A stretch of 64,000 bases of DNA from contig NZ_JAMQGP010000003.1 of the NCBI RefSeq assembly GCF_023703465.1, positions 1 to 64,000 of the forward strand, read 5' to 3'. Shown here piece by piece: positions 1-8,711 of this stretch (its first letter is position 1; each line of letters begins with the position of its first letter). The position numbers and the translations under genes are program-made. This DNA comes from Echinimonas agarilytica (GTDB taxonomy: Bacteria > Pseudomonadota > Gammaproteobacteria > Enterobacterales > Neiellaceae). A model generated the notes under the pieces. The model worked only from the letters and a program-made list of their open reading frames with translations, did no database searches and was not told where the DNA came from.

Positions 1-79
1 TCCGAACTCAGTAGTGAAACGCAATCGCGCCGATGGTAGTGTGGGGTTTCCCCATGCGAGAGTAGGTCACCGCCAGGCA
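1..79 (+). rRNA. rrf: 5S ribosomal RNA, 3' part
   Basis: The first 79 bases match the 3' two thirds of a proteobacterial 5S rRNA, including the GCGCCGATGGTAGTGTGGGG core and the closing strand GCCAGGCA. The gene begins outside the window, so this is the distal end of an rRNA operon. A terminator follows directly. Confidence 0.95.
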
Positions 80-90
80 CCTTTTCAGAG

Positions 91-121
91 AAAGCCCGAT
101 TCGTAAGAGTCGGGCTTTTTT
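91..121 (+). terminator. rRNA operon terminator
   Basis: The inverted repeat AAAGCCCGA ... TCGGGCTTT is followed by a run of T. It lies 12 bases after the 5S gene, which is the normal place for an rRNA operon terminator. Confidence 0.9.
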
Positions 122-187
122 GCGTTTCAGGCTATTGTGGTTGAGGGACTCGCGCATGGGTATAGGAGTTGCGCGTCGAAGGCGCGG

Positions 188-1252
188 CTACAAGGGCTTG
201 CTCCACCAATGGGGATTGTTGATGTACCAATCTACCGTTTCTTTAAGGCCTTCATCAAACGCAATTTTGGGTGCGTAGCCCAATTCTATTTGGGCTTTGG
301 TGTTGTCTATTGCATAGCGTTTATCATGACCCAAACGGTCTACAACGTGAGCGATAAGATCTGCACTGGAGCCGCTTATCGCACTTCGTGCTTTCGGATA
401 TTGTTGACTTAACATGGGATTTTGTTGAAAGGCTTGGTCGACCAACTTACAAATCGTTTCAACGATGTAAATATTCGTTTTTTCCGAGTTGCCGCCTATG
501 GTGTAAGTTTCGCCAATAGAACCTTTATTTAATATTAAGTCGGTCGCGTATACATGATCGGCAACATGAAGCCAGTCTCGTGTTTGCTGGCCATCACCGT
601 AGATCGGTAACGACTGATTATTGAGTAATTTAGTGATCACCGAGGGGATTAGCTTTTCCGGAAACTGGTAAGGTCCAAAATTGTTGGAAGTATTGCTGGT
701 TGTGACCTTCATACCGTAAGTTTGATGAAATGCACGTATGAGGTGATCTGAGGCCGCCTTGCTGGCTGAATAAATCGAATTGGGCGCATAGCGAGATTGC
801 TCATTGAAGGGGCGACTAGTGTCGGCTAACGAGCCAAAGACTTCGTCAGTGGATATATGATGGAAATGATGCGGCAAGCAATGGTTACCATCAAGCCATA
901 CCGCTTTCGCTGCTTTCAATAACGAGTAGGTCCCGACAATATTTGTTTCAATAAATGGGTCTGGTGAGGATATGGAGCGATCAACGTGTGATTCTGCGGC
1001 GAAATGAACAATGGTGTTGACGCTGTGCTGCTCAATCAGAGATTTGACTAATACCGTATTATTAATACTTCCTTGAATAAAAGAAAAATTAGGAGAGCTT
1101 TTCGCGAACTCTAAGTTTTTGATATTTGAGGCGTAACTTATAGAGTCAAGGACGATTAACTTATCTTTTGGGTATGTATGTAACCAGTATCGAATAAAGT
1201 TAGTCCCGATAAAACCAGCGCCCCCCGTAATCAGTAATATGCGGGTATTCAT
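188..1252 (-). CDS. rfbB: dTDP-glucose 4,6-dehydratase
   Basis: Converts dTDP-D-glucose to dTDP-4-keto-6-deoxyglucose, the branch point to dTDP-rhamnose and other deoxysugars of O-antigen or capsule. The 354 residues are of family length. The N-terminus carries the Rossmann motif TGGAGFIG (residues 9-16). The catalytic triplet T135-D136-E137 (STDEVFG) and Y161-xxx-K165 (YSASK) of extended short-chain dehydrogenases are intact. The other rml genes (rmlA, C, D) are not in the window, so it stands alone here. The nearby export and WecA genes fit a surface-polysaccharide role. It could equally be called rffG. Confidence 0.93.
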   Translation of the reverse strand: MNTRILLITGGAGFIGTNFIRYWLHTYPKDKLIVLDSISYASNIKNLEFAKSSPNFSFIQGSINNTVLVKSLIEQHSVNTIVHFAAESHVDRSISSPDPFIETNIVGTYSLLKAAKAVWLDGNHCLPHHFHHISTDEVFGSLADTSRPFNEQSRYAPNSIYSASKAASDHLIRAFHQTYGMKVTTSNTSNNFGPYQFPEKLIPSVITKLLNNQSLPIYGDGQQTRDWLHVADHVYATDLILNKGSIGETYTIGGNSEKTNIYIVETICKLVDQAFQQNPMLSQQYPKARSAISGSSADLIAHVVDRLGHDKRYAIDNTKAQIELGYAPKIAFDEGLKETVDWYINNPHWWSKPL

Positions 1253-1342
1253 TCAGTGGGTTGACCTAACTATGCATGTGTTAGGTGTACTTTATTTCAT
1301 TGGCAAGGTGTTTGGCTACATTGAGGTGGTAAAGGTTTAAAG

Positions 1343-1368
1343 AAGGCCGCGGGTATATTAGCGGCCTT
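1343..1368 (-). terminator. terminator of the peptide transporter gene
   Basis: A perfect 8-bp stem, AAGGCCGC / GCGGCCTT, lies 24 bases beyond the stop codon of the minus-strand POT gene. It is followed on that strand by a short T-rich stretch (CTTTAA). There is no long T-run, so strength is uncertain. Confidence 0.6.
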
Positions 1369-1391
1369 AAATTATTTATGAAATGAAGTGG

Positions 1392-2813
1392 TTATTGGTG
1401 CTCTGCCGCACCCTCAAGTTCTTCTTCCAATTTGTCGTGTTGCTGGCCTTCTGCGCCGTGCATCCAATACACGAGCTTATCGGCCATCAAGAACAAGATG
1501 ATCGCAGACACGACCGAGGTAATCGCAATACCTGCGAAAATTGACATTGCGTTATCAACCATATTGGATTCATCACCATGCCCAATAAATGAGCCGACAA
1601 AGCCTGCCACATAATTTGCAAGGCCCGTAAAGAAGAACCAAGTTCCCATCAATACCGACGCCAAACGAAGCGGTGCCAATTTGGTGACCATTGACAAACC
1701 GATTGGCGATAAACACAACTCACCTAATGTATGGAAAAAATATGCTGCGATGAGCCACATCATGCTGGTTTTAACCGATGTATCACCACCTTGTTGAATG
1801 GTTGCACCGATCATGAATACAAAACCAATTGCAAGCAAGATTAGGGCAAGTGCAAACTTAACGGGAGATGTCGGTTCTTTGTCGCCCATTCTTGTCCAAA
1901 TCACAGCAATGATAGGTGCGCATAAAACAATAAAAAACGCGTTGACTGATTGGAACCAAGCGGTTGGAACTTCAAAGCTGCCGACCATGCGCTCTGTATA
2001 TCGATCTGCGTATATGTTCATCAGACCGCCGGCTTGTTCAAATCCAGCCCAGAAAATGATGGTAAACACACCCAAAATGAAGATGACTTTAATACGATCA
2101 AATTCTTCTGAGGTTAATGGCGATTTACGTTCTTCCGTTTGCTGTTGCTTGGACAGTTTAGCTGACGGGACCTTACCGATGTCGCCCAGCAACCTTTGAG
2201 CAAATGTCATTTGGATGAGGAGCGACAACACCATGCCAACACCTGCACAGGCAAAGCCTGCTTGCCAGCTACCGCCTGCAGCAGCAACAACAGTACCGAC
2301 GATAATACCCGACAGGAATGCGCCCACATTGATACCCATATAGAAAATGGTGAATGCCCCGTCGCGGCGATGATCACCCTCTTCATATAAGTCGCCAACC
2401 ATGGTTGAGATATTAGGCTTGAATAAGCCGTTACCCATGACCAAAAGGCCTAAGCCAATATAAAAAACAGTTACTTCAGCGCCGGGTATCCAAGCATGTG
2501 GTGCGGCGAGCGTAAATTGCCCCGCGGCCATTAAGGTACCACCGATTAAAATAGCTTTTCGTTGTCCAATGATGTTGTCTGCTAACCAGCCACCAATGAG
2601 TGGCGTAAGGTAAACCAACATGGTGAACGTGCCGTAGAGGCTCAAAGCGTCAGCTTCAGACCAGCCGAGACCATGAGCTTTATCGACAAGATAAAGGACT
2701 AAAATGGCGCGCATTGCATAGTAACTAAATCGTTCCCACAATTCTGTGCCAAACAATAAGAACAAGCCTGCCGGATGCCCGAACATTGTCTTATTGGTAG
2801 GTAGTTGATTCAT
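1392..2813 (-). CDS. POT/PTR family proton-dependent peptide transporter
   Basis: Inner-membrane symporter importing di- and tripeptides with protons. The 473 residues contain about 12-14 hydrophobic segments. The family motif ExxERFxYY is complete at residues 24-32 (ELWERFSYY). The segment around residues 160-175 (FTIFYMGINVGAFLSGIIVG) is the PTR2 signature. The closest known families are DtpA/TppB and related bacterial peptide permeases; which peptide is carried cannot be read from sequence. It is transcribed away from the SLBB gene, with a 585-bp intergenic region between them, and is probably monocistronic given the terminator after it. Confidence 0.92.
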   Translation of the reverse strand: MNQLPTNKTMFGHPAGLFLLFGTELWERFSYYAMRAILVLYLVDKAHGLGWSEADALSLYGTFTMLVYLTPLIGGWLADNIIGQRKAILIGGTLMAAGQFTLAAPHAWIPGAEVTVFYIGLGLLVMGNGLFKPNISTMVGDLYEEGDHRRDGAFTIFYMGINVGAFLSGIIVGTVVAAAGGSWQAGFACAGVGMVLSLLIQMTFAQRLLGDIGKVPSAKLSKQQQTEERKSPLTSEEFDRIKVIFILGVFTIIFWAGFEQAGGLMNIYADRYTERMVGSFEVPTAWFQSVNAFFIVLCAPIIAVIWTRMGDKEPTSPVKFALALILLAIGFVFMIGATIQQGGDTSVKTSMMWLIAAYFFHTLGELCLSPIGLSMVTKLAPLRLASVLMGTWFFFTGLANYVAGFVGSFIGHGDESNMVDNAMSIFAGIAITSVVSAIILFLMADKLVYWMHGAEGQQHDKLEEELEGAAEHQ

Positions 2814-3398
2814 TTGTATAATTCCCGGTTTTCTTGTGTCGGTAGTTTATGATTATAGTTTTTATAGTGCTTTAGCTATTCATGAAAGTATGAGCAGCAA
2901 GAGCTCGGTTATACCTAAAGCACTGCAATAATTCAACGCGCCCGCCTCATGACCGCTGGCATCCTTGGTTTACATCAAGTTTACTGACAAGAGCTGACGA
3001 CAAGTTTTTTGTTGAATTGTTTAACGATTCGGGATTCGTCACAGTTGTTATGAGAAAGTTTATGTTGCTAGACAAGTTTATCCCAACCCCGTAGGATACG
3101 CGCCAAGAATGGGGAGTTCGGAGCCTATCTAAATAGCTTAATTTCGGGATGAATTGTTGATGTAATTATGCCGATGCTCCCCTTTATTTTATAACTCAGT
3201 CGCTCAAATTATTGATTTTGAGCTACTTTAAATGCATGGAATGCAAATGCCGCTCTCACATGTTGCGGTTGTTAAAGCACGATGGCTCGTGACAGTGGTA
3301 ACTTACTGTTTCTGGGTACGGTAAATACTAAAATTGCTTGTGGTAGGGATGATCCTGCTTGGCGTTTAATGAAAGCAATATAAAGACTTGTAGCTATT
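2814..3398. other. 585-bp divergent intergenic region
   Basis: No convincing gene is present. The region must hold the promoters of the minus-strand peptide transporter and the plus-strand SLBB export gene. I looked for a -24/-12 sigma-54 element like those of the later polysaccharide locus and found none with correct spacing. A GGTAG-containing stretch at 3339-3351 distantly resembles an RfaH ops element but is too poor a match to call. Confidence 0.5.
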
Positions 3399-6167
3399 AT
3401 GGATTTGTTGAAGAAGTATTGCCGCGGTGCGGCCTTGTTAGTGTCTCTCTCAGGTATAGTTGTGTCTTCAGCTGTGCTTGCCGCCAATCCGACTCCCGCT
3501 CAGATGGAGCAATTTAAACGACTTCCACCTGCGCAGCAGCAACAGCTGGCTAAATCCTACGGCATAGACGTATCCCAGCTTACTGGCGCTCAAAGTACTC
3601 GTATTGAAGAGCCAGAATTACCTCCTGTGCAAGCACGCGAAATTCCCCAGCCGTCCAGATCAGACATTACATCTGAGCAAGCCATAGAACCTGAACTCCA
3701 GCGTTTTGGCTATAGCTTGTTTGCGGGCACTCCTAGCACATTTGCTCAGGTGGCTAACGTACCCGTTCCTACCAATTATTTGTTAGGCCCTGGTGACATT
3801 ATTAAGGTGCAGTTATTTGGCAAAACAAACGAGCAGTTGGAACTTCAGGTCGACCGAGACGGGAATATCGATTTTCCAGAATTAGGCCCTGTGTCCATTG
3901 CGGGTAGCTCCTTTAGTGAGGCGCGTCAGACCATTGCTAAACGCGTTGAAGAGCAGATGATCGGCGTGCGAAGCAGTATCACCATGGGCGAGCTTCGCTC
4001 TATCCAAGTGTTTGTGCTCGGCGATGCATATACTCCGGGGCTCTACACCGTGAGTGCCTTATCCAATATTTCACATGCGCTTTATTTGTCTGGTGGCATT
4101 GCTGAAACTGGCTCATTGCGCCGAATTCAACTCAAGCGTAATGGTCAATTGGTCAGTGAGCTGGACCTCTATGATCTGTTGCTTAAGGGCGATACAACTG
4201 ATGACGCGCGCTTATTGCCTGGCGATGTGGTGTTTATTCCGCCATCAAGTGGTTCTGTGACGATTGATGGTGAAATTCGGCGCCCAGCTATTTACGAACT
4301 TAAAAACGGTGAAACCGTGGCAGATGCTGTTCGCATGGCCGGAGGGTTATTGCCAAACGCTTATCCTCGCAAAAGTGTACTCACAGGGTATGACAGCCGT
4401 AAGGTTCAGCAGGTCGTAAGCTTGGATTTGACAAAGCCGTCTGCGCTGTCGCATCAGCTCTCAGGTGGCGACTATATTGAAGTTCGCTCAGCGAAAAAAG
4501 GCCTAGAGAACGGTATTTTGCTGATGGGAGCCGCTGCCCACCCGGGCTACCATGCTTGGTCTCAAGGGATGAGAGTGTCGAACCTTTTGCCCTCATTTGA
4601 ATCGAGCGTATTGCCATCCACTGACTTGGATTATGCGCTGGTTATTTCAGAGGCGGCTGACGGTGGGAAGGTGACGGTTCAAAACGTGAATCTGGCAAAA
4701 GCCATGTCGCGTCCTAATAGCGCTGATGACATCAGACTCAGCAACAAAGACCGCGTGATTTTGTTCAATCGCTTTAACCTCGGAGCATCCGATGACAGTT
4801 TTGAAGGCGTCATTCTTGCGGATGATGCTCGATTCTTACAAGCACTCCAAGCACAAGAAAAAAGTGAACGCGAGAGCTCTACACAGCATACTACACAGCA
4901 TACTATGCAGGACAAAACTAGTAGTGAAGTCATCGGAGAGGCCTCGGCGGGTAAAGGAGACCGAGGCTATCGAATCGTTGAAAACGTTGTGGTTTCGGCC
5001 CGATCTTATGAGCTTTTGCAGCTTCATAACGCCAGCCCTGCAGAGCGGAGGAAGCTATTAAACGCGGCCAAGACATTTAGTCGCGGGGAGTTGCTTAGCT
5101 TAGTCATCGTGCGTTTAAAACAACAGGCTACCGCGGGTGAATTAGCCAAGTTAGTGCAGGTAGGCGGAGCGGTGAAAGCTCCAGGAATATACCCGCTTTC
5201 CGAAGGCGCCCGTTTGGTTGATATGATTGCTGCAGCGGGCGGCATGGTTGAATCTGCTGATGTGAATAAAGCAGAAATTACTCGCCTCCATTTAATCAAT
5301 GGTAACGAAGTGGAGTCACTTCACTTCTCGGTCAATATTGCTGATGCCTACTTGGGGCCCAAGCAAAGTAATCCGCTAATTCAGCCTAAAGATGTGGTCA
5401 ATGTCATGACCGTACCGGGTTGGCAGAGTAATCCTGTGGTGACCATCAGAGGTGAAGTGAAGTATCCAGGTACTTATACCATCAAGCGTGGTGAGACTTT
5501 AATGGATGTGATCGCGCGAGTTGGAGGGTTTACTCAGTTTGCATCCGTTGAAGGGGCTGTGTTCACCCGAGAGACGATTAAAGAACGCGAGAAACAACAG
5601 CTCGAGCAAATGGGAGAGCAGCTTCGTAAACAATTAGCGGGGATTGCACTTCGGACCCATAAAGGGTCGAATGTATCGCTTTTGAGTGACTACGAAACCA
5701 TGCAACAACTCATTGCTGATATTTCAGCTACTGATCCTGTTGGACGCCTCGTACTTGATATGTCTGCTATGATTTCGGGTGACCAATCGCATAATGTCGC
5801 ATTAGAGAATGGTGATGTGCTGGTTGTCCCACCAAAGCGTAATTCGGTCAGTGTGATTGGCGAAGTTCAAGTTGAAACCACTCATTTCTATAGTGCTGGC
5901 ATGAGCATGAATGATTATATTCTTAGAAGTGGTGGGCTTAGAGAGCAAGCTGACGACGAACGTATTTATGTTATTAAAGCAAACGGTGAGGTATTGCTTC
6001 CTCAAAGCGGTCATTGGTTTGCGTCAACAGATGCTGATATTTCTCCGGGCGATACCGTGGTTGTGCCGTTAAATGTTGAATACATGGATAACCTAACATT
6101 GTGGAGCACTGTGACTGGCATCGTATATAATACAGCGGTTGCGATTGCTGCTATTTCGGGGATTTAA
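3399..6167 (+). CDS. SLBB-domain polysaccharide export protein, Wza-like, long form
   Basis: Outer-membrane or periplasmic export component for capsule or O-antigen-like polysaccharide. A signal peptide occupies about residues 1-28 (cleavage near VLA-AN). A polysaccharide-export (Poly_export) domain follows near residues 125-200 (LGPGDIIKVQLFG). About six SLBB-like repeats are visible through G-x-(x)-PG-x-Y and AGG motifs (for example VTIDGEIRRPAIY, VQVGGAVKAPGIY, VTIRGEVKYPGTY). At 922 residues it is far longer than E. coli Wza (about 380). The gene is 5 bp upstream of the Wzz gene, so they are co-transcribed. A charged low-complexity linker near residues 485-515 contains a small in-frame tandem repeat. 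Confidence 0.9.
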   Translation: MDLLKKYCRGAALLVSLSGIVVSSAVLAANPTPAQMEQFKRLPPAQQQQLAKSYGIDVSQLTGAQSTRIEEPELPPVQAREIPQPSRSDITSEQAIEPELQRFGYSLFAGTPSTFAQVANVPVPTNYLLGPGDIIKVQLFGKTNEQLELQVDRDGNIDFPELGPVSIAGSSFSEARQTIAKRVEEQMIGVRSSITMGELRSIQVFVLGDAYTPGLYTVSALSNISHALYLSGGIAETGSLRRIQLKRNGQLVSELDLYDLLLKGDTTDDARLLPGDVVFIPPSSGSVTIDGEIRRPAIYELKNGETVADAVRMAGGLLPNAYPRKSVLTGYDSRKVQQVVSLDLTKPSALSHQLSGGDYIEVRSAKKGLENGILLMGAAAHPGYHAWSQGMRVSNLLPSFESSVLPSTDLDYALVISEAADGGKVTVQNVNLAKAMSRPNSADDIRLSNKDRVILFNRFNLGASDDSFEGVILADDARFLQALQAQEKSERESSTQHTTQHTMQDKTSSEVIGEASAGKGDRGYRIVENVVVSARSYELLQLHNASPAERRKLLNAAKTFSRGELLSLVIVRLKQQATAGELAKLVQVGGAVKAPGIYPLSEGARLVDMIAAAGGMVESADVNKAEITRLHLINGNEVESLHFSVNIADAYLGPKQSNPLIQPKDVVNVMTVPGWQSNPVVTIRGEVKYPGTYTIKRGETLMDVIARVGGFTQFASVEGAVFTRETIKEREKQQLEQMGEQLRKQLAGIALRTHKGSNVSLLSDYETMQQLIADISATDPVGRLVLDMSAMISGDQSHNVALENGDVLVVPPKRNSVSVIGEVQVETTHFYSAGMSMNDYILRSGGLREQADDERIYVIKANGEVLLPQSGHWFASTDADISPGDTVVVPLNVEYMDNLTLWSTVTGIVYNTAVAIAAISGI

Positions 6168-6172
6168 TGTAG

Positions 6173-7159
6173 ATGACCGAAAATCAAAACATGCAGAGTC
6201 AACAGCCACTGCCTCAGCAAACACTACAAGGCCAATATGCTTGGCAGGACTCGCGCGCAGAAGATGAAATTGATTTGCGTGAGCTGTGGAGTGCAATCTG
6301 GCAAGGCAAATGGTTAATTATCGCAGTTACCTTTGTCTTTGCTGCGGCTGGAGTACTTTATGCTTTAGCCCAACCTAATGAATATAAAGCTGAAGCATTG
6401 CTGGCGCCAGTGAGCGAATCTGGCGGCGGAATGGGTGGAATGGGACAATTGGGTGGCCTTGCGAGTTTAGCGGGCATTAGTTTGGGCGGTGGCGGTGGCG
6501 ATAACAAAGCTCTTCTCGCTCAACAGGTGTTAAAGTCCCGTAAGTTTGTTGCAAGCTTTATTGAACGAAGAAACATTCTAGTTCCACTGATGGCCGCGAA
6601 AGGCTGGAATTTGGAAACAGACTCGTTAGTGTTAGATCCTAGTGTATATGACGAGCAATCTAAGGTTTGGCTGAGGGAAGTTCAATTACCAAAAACACCA
6701 GAACCATCAGCATGGCAAGCACATAAAGCGTTTACTTCACGATTGCAAATTTCTGAAGACAAAGCTTCTGGCTATGTGACCCTTGGTTTTGAATTTTATT
6801 CACCCACATTGGCCAAACAATGGGTTGATTGGCTTGTGGTGGATATTAACAATCATATTCGCGCGCTCGATACAGAAGAAGCAAAACGCTCTATCGATTT
6901 CTTAGCCGAAAAACTCAAAGAAACGTCTTATGCTGAAATGCAAAAAATATTCTTTCAGTTGGTTGAAGAGCAAACAAAAACGATTATGCTGGCCGAGGTT
7001 CGGGATGAATACGTGTTTAAAACGGTAGACCCAGCAGTCATTGCAGAAGAAAAGTCGAAGCCAAAACGGGCTTTAATCTGCATTTTGGCTACACTTCTAG
7101 GCGGCATGTTAGCGGTTGGTATTGTTTTAATTCGTTACGCATTTAGCGACAAAAAATGA
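6173..7159 (+). CDS. Wzz/FepE-type polysaccharide chain-length determinant
   Basis: Inner-membrane co-polymerase that sets polysaccharide chain length. The 328 residues have the Wzz layout: cytoplasmic N-terminus, TM1 at about 47-67, a large periplasmic region, and TM2 at about 300-322. A Gly-rich stretch (about residues 82-110, GGGMGGMGQLGG...LGGGGGD) is common in marine gammaproteobacterial Wzz proteins. The start ATG at 6173 follows the SLBB stop by 5 bp, which supports one operon with the export protein and, after a 101-bp gap, wecA. Whether it acts on O-antigen or another polymer is not decidable here. Confidence 0.88.
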   Translation: MTENQNMQSQQPLPQQTLQGQYAWQDSRAEDEIDLRELWSAIWQGKWLIIAVTFVFAAAGVLYALAQPNEYKAEALLAPVSESGGGMGGMGQLGGLASLAGISLGGGGGDNKALLAQQVLKSRKFVASFIERRNILVPLMAAKGWNLETDSLVLDPSVYDEQSKVWLREVQLPKTPEPSAWQAHKAFTSRLQISEDKASGYVTLGFEFYSPTLAKQWVDWLVVDINNHIRALDTEEAKRSIDFLAEKLKETSYAEMQKIFFQLVEEQTKTIMLAEVRDEYVFKTVDPAVIAEEKSKPKRALICILATLLGGMLAVGIVLIRYAFSDKK

Positions 7160-7221
7160 CCGCGAAAACCTGACCAATGAGCAAATGGTTTTGATGTTTT
7201 GCTTATGTTTTACTTTTGAGA

Positions 7222-7243
7222 ACTGTCTAAAGGATTAGACAGT
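7222..7243 (+). other. hairpin between wzz and wecA
   Basis: A perfect 9-bp inverted repeat, ACTGTCTAA / TTAGACAGT, has a 4-base loop (AGGA) and ends 17 bases before the wecA start codon. There is no T-run, so it is not a standard terminator. It could be an mRNA processing or translation-control element. Confidence 0.6.
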
Positions 7244-7260
7244 ATAAGCTTTGGAGCTTT

Positions 7261-8319
7261 ATGAACACTGTTTTTGTTGTGTTGATGATTGCAATTGCTG
7301 CATCGTTTGTCTGTATTCAGGCATTACGGCCTTTTGCTGTTCGTGTAGGTTTGGTTGATGTTCCTAATCAGCGTAAGCGTCATCAAGGAACCGTCCCCCT
7401 TATCGGCGGGCTTGCGCTCTATGCTTCGGTGGCAATTTGCAGTGTAATGTTACCCGCGGAAGTACAGCGTATTAAGCTATGGTTAGTGTGCTCAGGCATT
7501 TTAGTTGTCATTGGCGCATTGGATGACAAGTTTGATGTACCCGCGACGGCTCGATTATCGATTCAAACTTTGGTTTCTCTCGCGATGATGATTGGTACAG
7601 GCCTGAGCTTGAGTTACTTTGGCGATATTGTCGGCCTTGGGAACATAGAGCTCGGATTTTTAGCGGTGCCTGTGACAGTGTTAGCCATTGTGACGGCAAT
7701 CAATGCGTTCAATATGGTGGATGGAATTGATGGGTTACTGGGCGTGCATTCACTGGTCGCGGTTGGCGGCATTGTAAGTTTAATGCTCTTTTCTGGCGGG
7801 CATCCATTTTTACCCGTTGCGGTGGCAATTGTTGGTGCACTGATCCCTTATCTTACCTTCAACCTGTGCTTTACAAGTGCTAGCGGTAAAAAGATATTTA
7901 TGGGTGACGCGGGAAGCATGTTGATAGGTTTTGCGGTTGTGTGGTTATTGATTGAATCCACACATGGCGACAATATTAGCTTCCGGCCCATTACAGCGGT
8001 GTGGCTTATTGCATTACCATTGATGGACTCAGTTTCAACCATTATGCGTCGCATCCGAAAGAAGCAGAGCCCGTTTAAGCCAGACCGCACACATTTGCAT
8101 CATTTGTTTCAACGAATGGGCTTCACCGGTCGCCAAGCGCTTGTGATTATAGGATTCATGGCACTCGCTATTGGTACTGTGGGGGTTGTTGGCGAATTGC
8201 TTGCTGTGCCTGAGTGGATCATGTTCTGTTCGTTCATTGCTTTATTTCTAGCTTATGACTACACATTTGGGCGTCATGCGTGGAAGTTAGTGCGTTACGT
8301 CAAACGTCGTCTTCATTAA
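7261..8319 (+). CDS. wecA: undecaprenyl-phosphate alpha-N-acetylglucosaminyl 1-phosphate transferase
   Basis: Polytopic membrane enzyme of the MraY/WecA family. It transfers GlcNAc-1-P (or a related HexNAc-1-P) from the UDP-sugar to undecaprenyl phosphate, starting O-antigen or ECA-type glycans. The 352 residues are near the 367 of E. coli WecA. Conserved elements are the Mg-binding D88-D89 (GALDDKFD), NMVDGIDGL near 150, the MGDAGSML loop, and the C-terminal HLHHLFQRMG carbohydrate-recognition motif. The start ATG at 7261 has GGAG shortly upstream. Substrate choice among HexNAc sugars is inferred only from family membership. Confidence 0.9.
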   Translation: MNTVFVVLMIAIAASFVCIQALRPFAVRVGLVDVPNQRKRHQGTVPLIGGLALYASVAICSVMLPAEVQRIKLWLVCSGILVVIGALDDKFDVPATARLSIQTLVSLAMMIGTGLSLSYFGDIVGLGNIELGFLAVPVTVLAIVTAINAFNMVDGIDGLLGVHSLVAVGGIVSLMLFSGGHPFLPVAVAIVGALIPYLTFNLCFTSASGKKIFMGDAGSMLIGFAVVWLLIESTHGDNISFRPITAVWLIALPLMDSVSTIMRRIRKKQSPFKPDRTHLHHLFQRMGFTGRQALVIIGFMALAIGTVGVVGELLAVPEWIMFCSFIALFLAYDYTFGRHAWKLVRYVKRRLH

Positions 8320-8348
8320 ATTAATTTCACGCGCTTGTTCTTATTCAA

Positions 8349-8379
8349 GAGCCTTGCAGTGGTACGCACTGCAAGGCTC
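8349..8379 (+). terminator. strong hairpin after wecA
   Basis: A perfect 13-bp inverted repeat (GAGCCTTGCAGTG / CACTGCAAGGCTC) with a 5-base loop starts 29 bases after the wecA stop. It is followed by only moderately T-rich sequence. Position and strength suggest it ends the SLBB-wzz-wecA transcript. Confidence 0.6.
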
Positions 8380-8441
8380 GAATGTTCTCGTCATTTCTCA
8401 TCTCTCATTTCTGTATTTATTGTATTGATGCTGTCAATCCA

Positions 8442-8463
8442 GAACCATTGCGCTAGCGCAATG
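8442..8463. repeat. 22-bp perfect palindrome
   Basis: The two 11-base halves (ACCATTGCGCT and its complement) are exactly symmetric with no spacer. It may be a second transcript-ending hairpin for wecA or a protein-binding dyad. No T-run follows. Confidence 0.6.
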
Positions 8464-8653
8464 GTCATCTAACTGTTGTTGGAAAGATTCAAGGCTTATG
8501 TGTGATGTTAGTTACCCAGTGCGGAGATGGGCAGCCCGGTTTGTTTGGAAGCTCTTGAATATTCCTCGTATAAAGGGGGGAATCTATATTTGTGCTCCAA
8601 GTGAAGGAACATATTTAAAGGTCATGCAAACGGAAAGAATTGTGCTCATACAA

Positions 8654-8682
8654 AAATGCCGTTCATGGTCAGAACGGCATTT
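8654..8682 (-). terminator. intrinsic terminator of the tandem sulfatase operon
   Basis: An 11-bp perfect stem, AAATGCCGTTC / GAACGGCATTT, has a 7-base loop. On the minus strand it is followed by TTTTT, 30 bases beyond the sulfatase stop codon. This is a standard rho-independent terminator. Confidence 0.85.
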
Positions 8683-8711
8683 AATTCGAGTTGAAATTCT
8701 AGCTGAGGTAT

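Larger units (their letters stand above)
8320..8711. other. gene-poor convergent region with three hairpins
   Basis: The region lies between wecA (plus) and a sulfatase (minus). It holds the 8349-8379 hairpin, a perfect 22-bp palindrome at 8442-8463, and the sulfatase terminator at 8654-8682. A 74-codon ORF starting at 8498 runs through that terminator and into the sulfatase 3' end; I do not consider it a gene. Confidence 0.6.

Noticed and set aside
137-412. 91-codon ORF opposite the 3' end of rfbB
   Set aside because: Antisense shadow of the dehydratase gene.
3339-3351. Possible RfaH ops element in the leader of the SLBB gene
   Set aside because: Only the GGTAG core agrees with the ops sequence. 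The rest differs and no JUMPstart-like context is present.
2814-3398. Candidate sigma-54 boxes upstream of the first SLBB gene
   Set aside because: TGGCATCCTTGGT lacks the GC half. The other GG...GC pairs have spacing of 11 or more than 12 bases, not the required 12.
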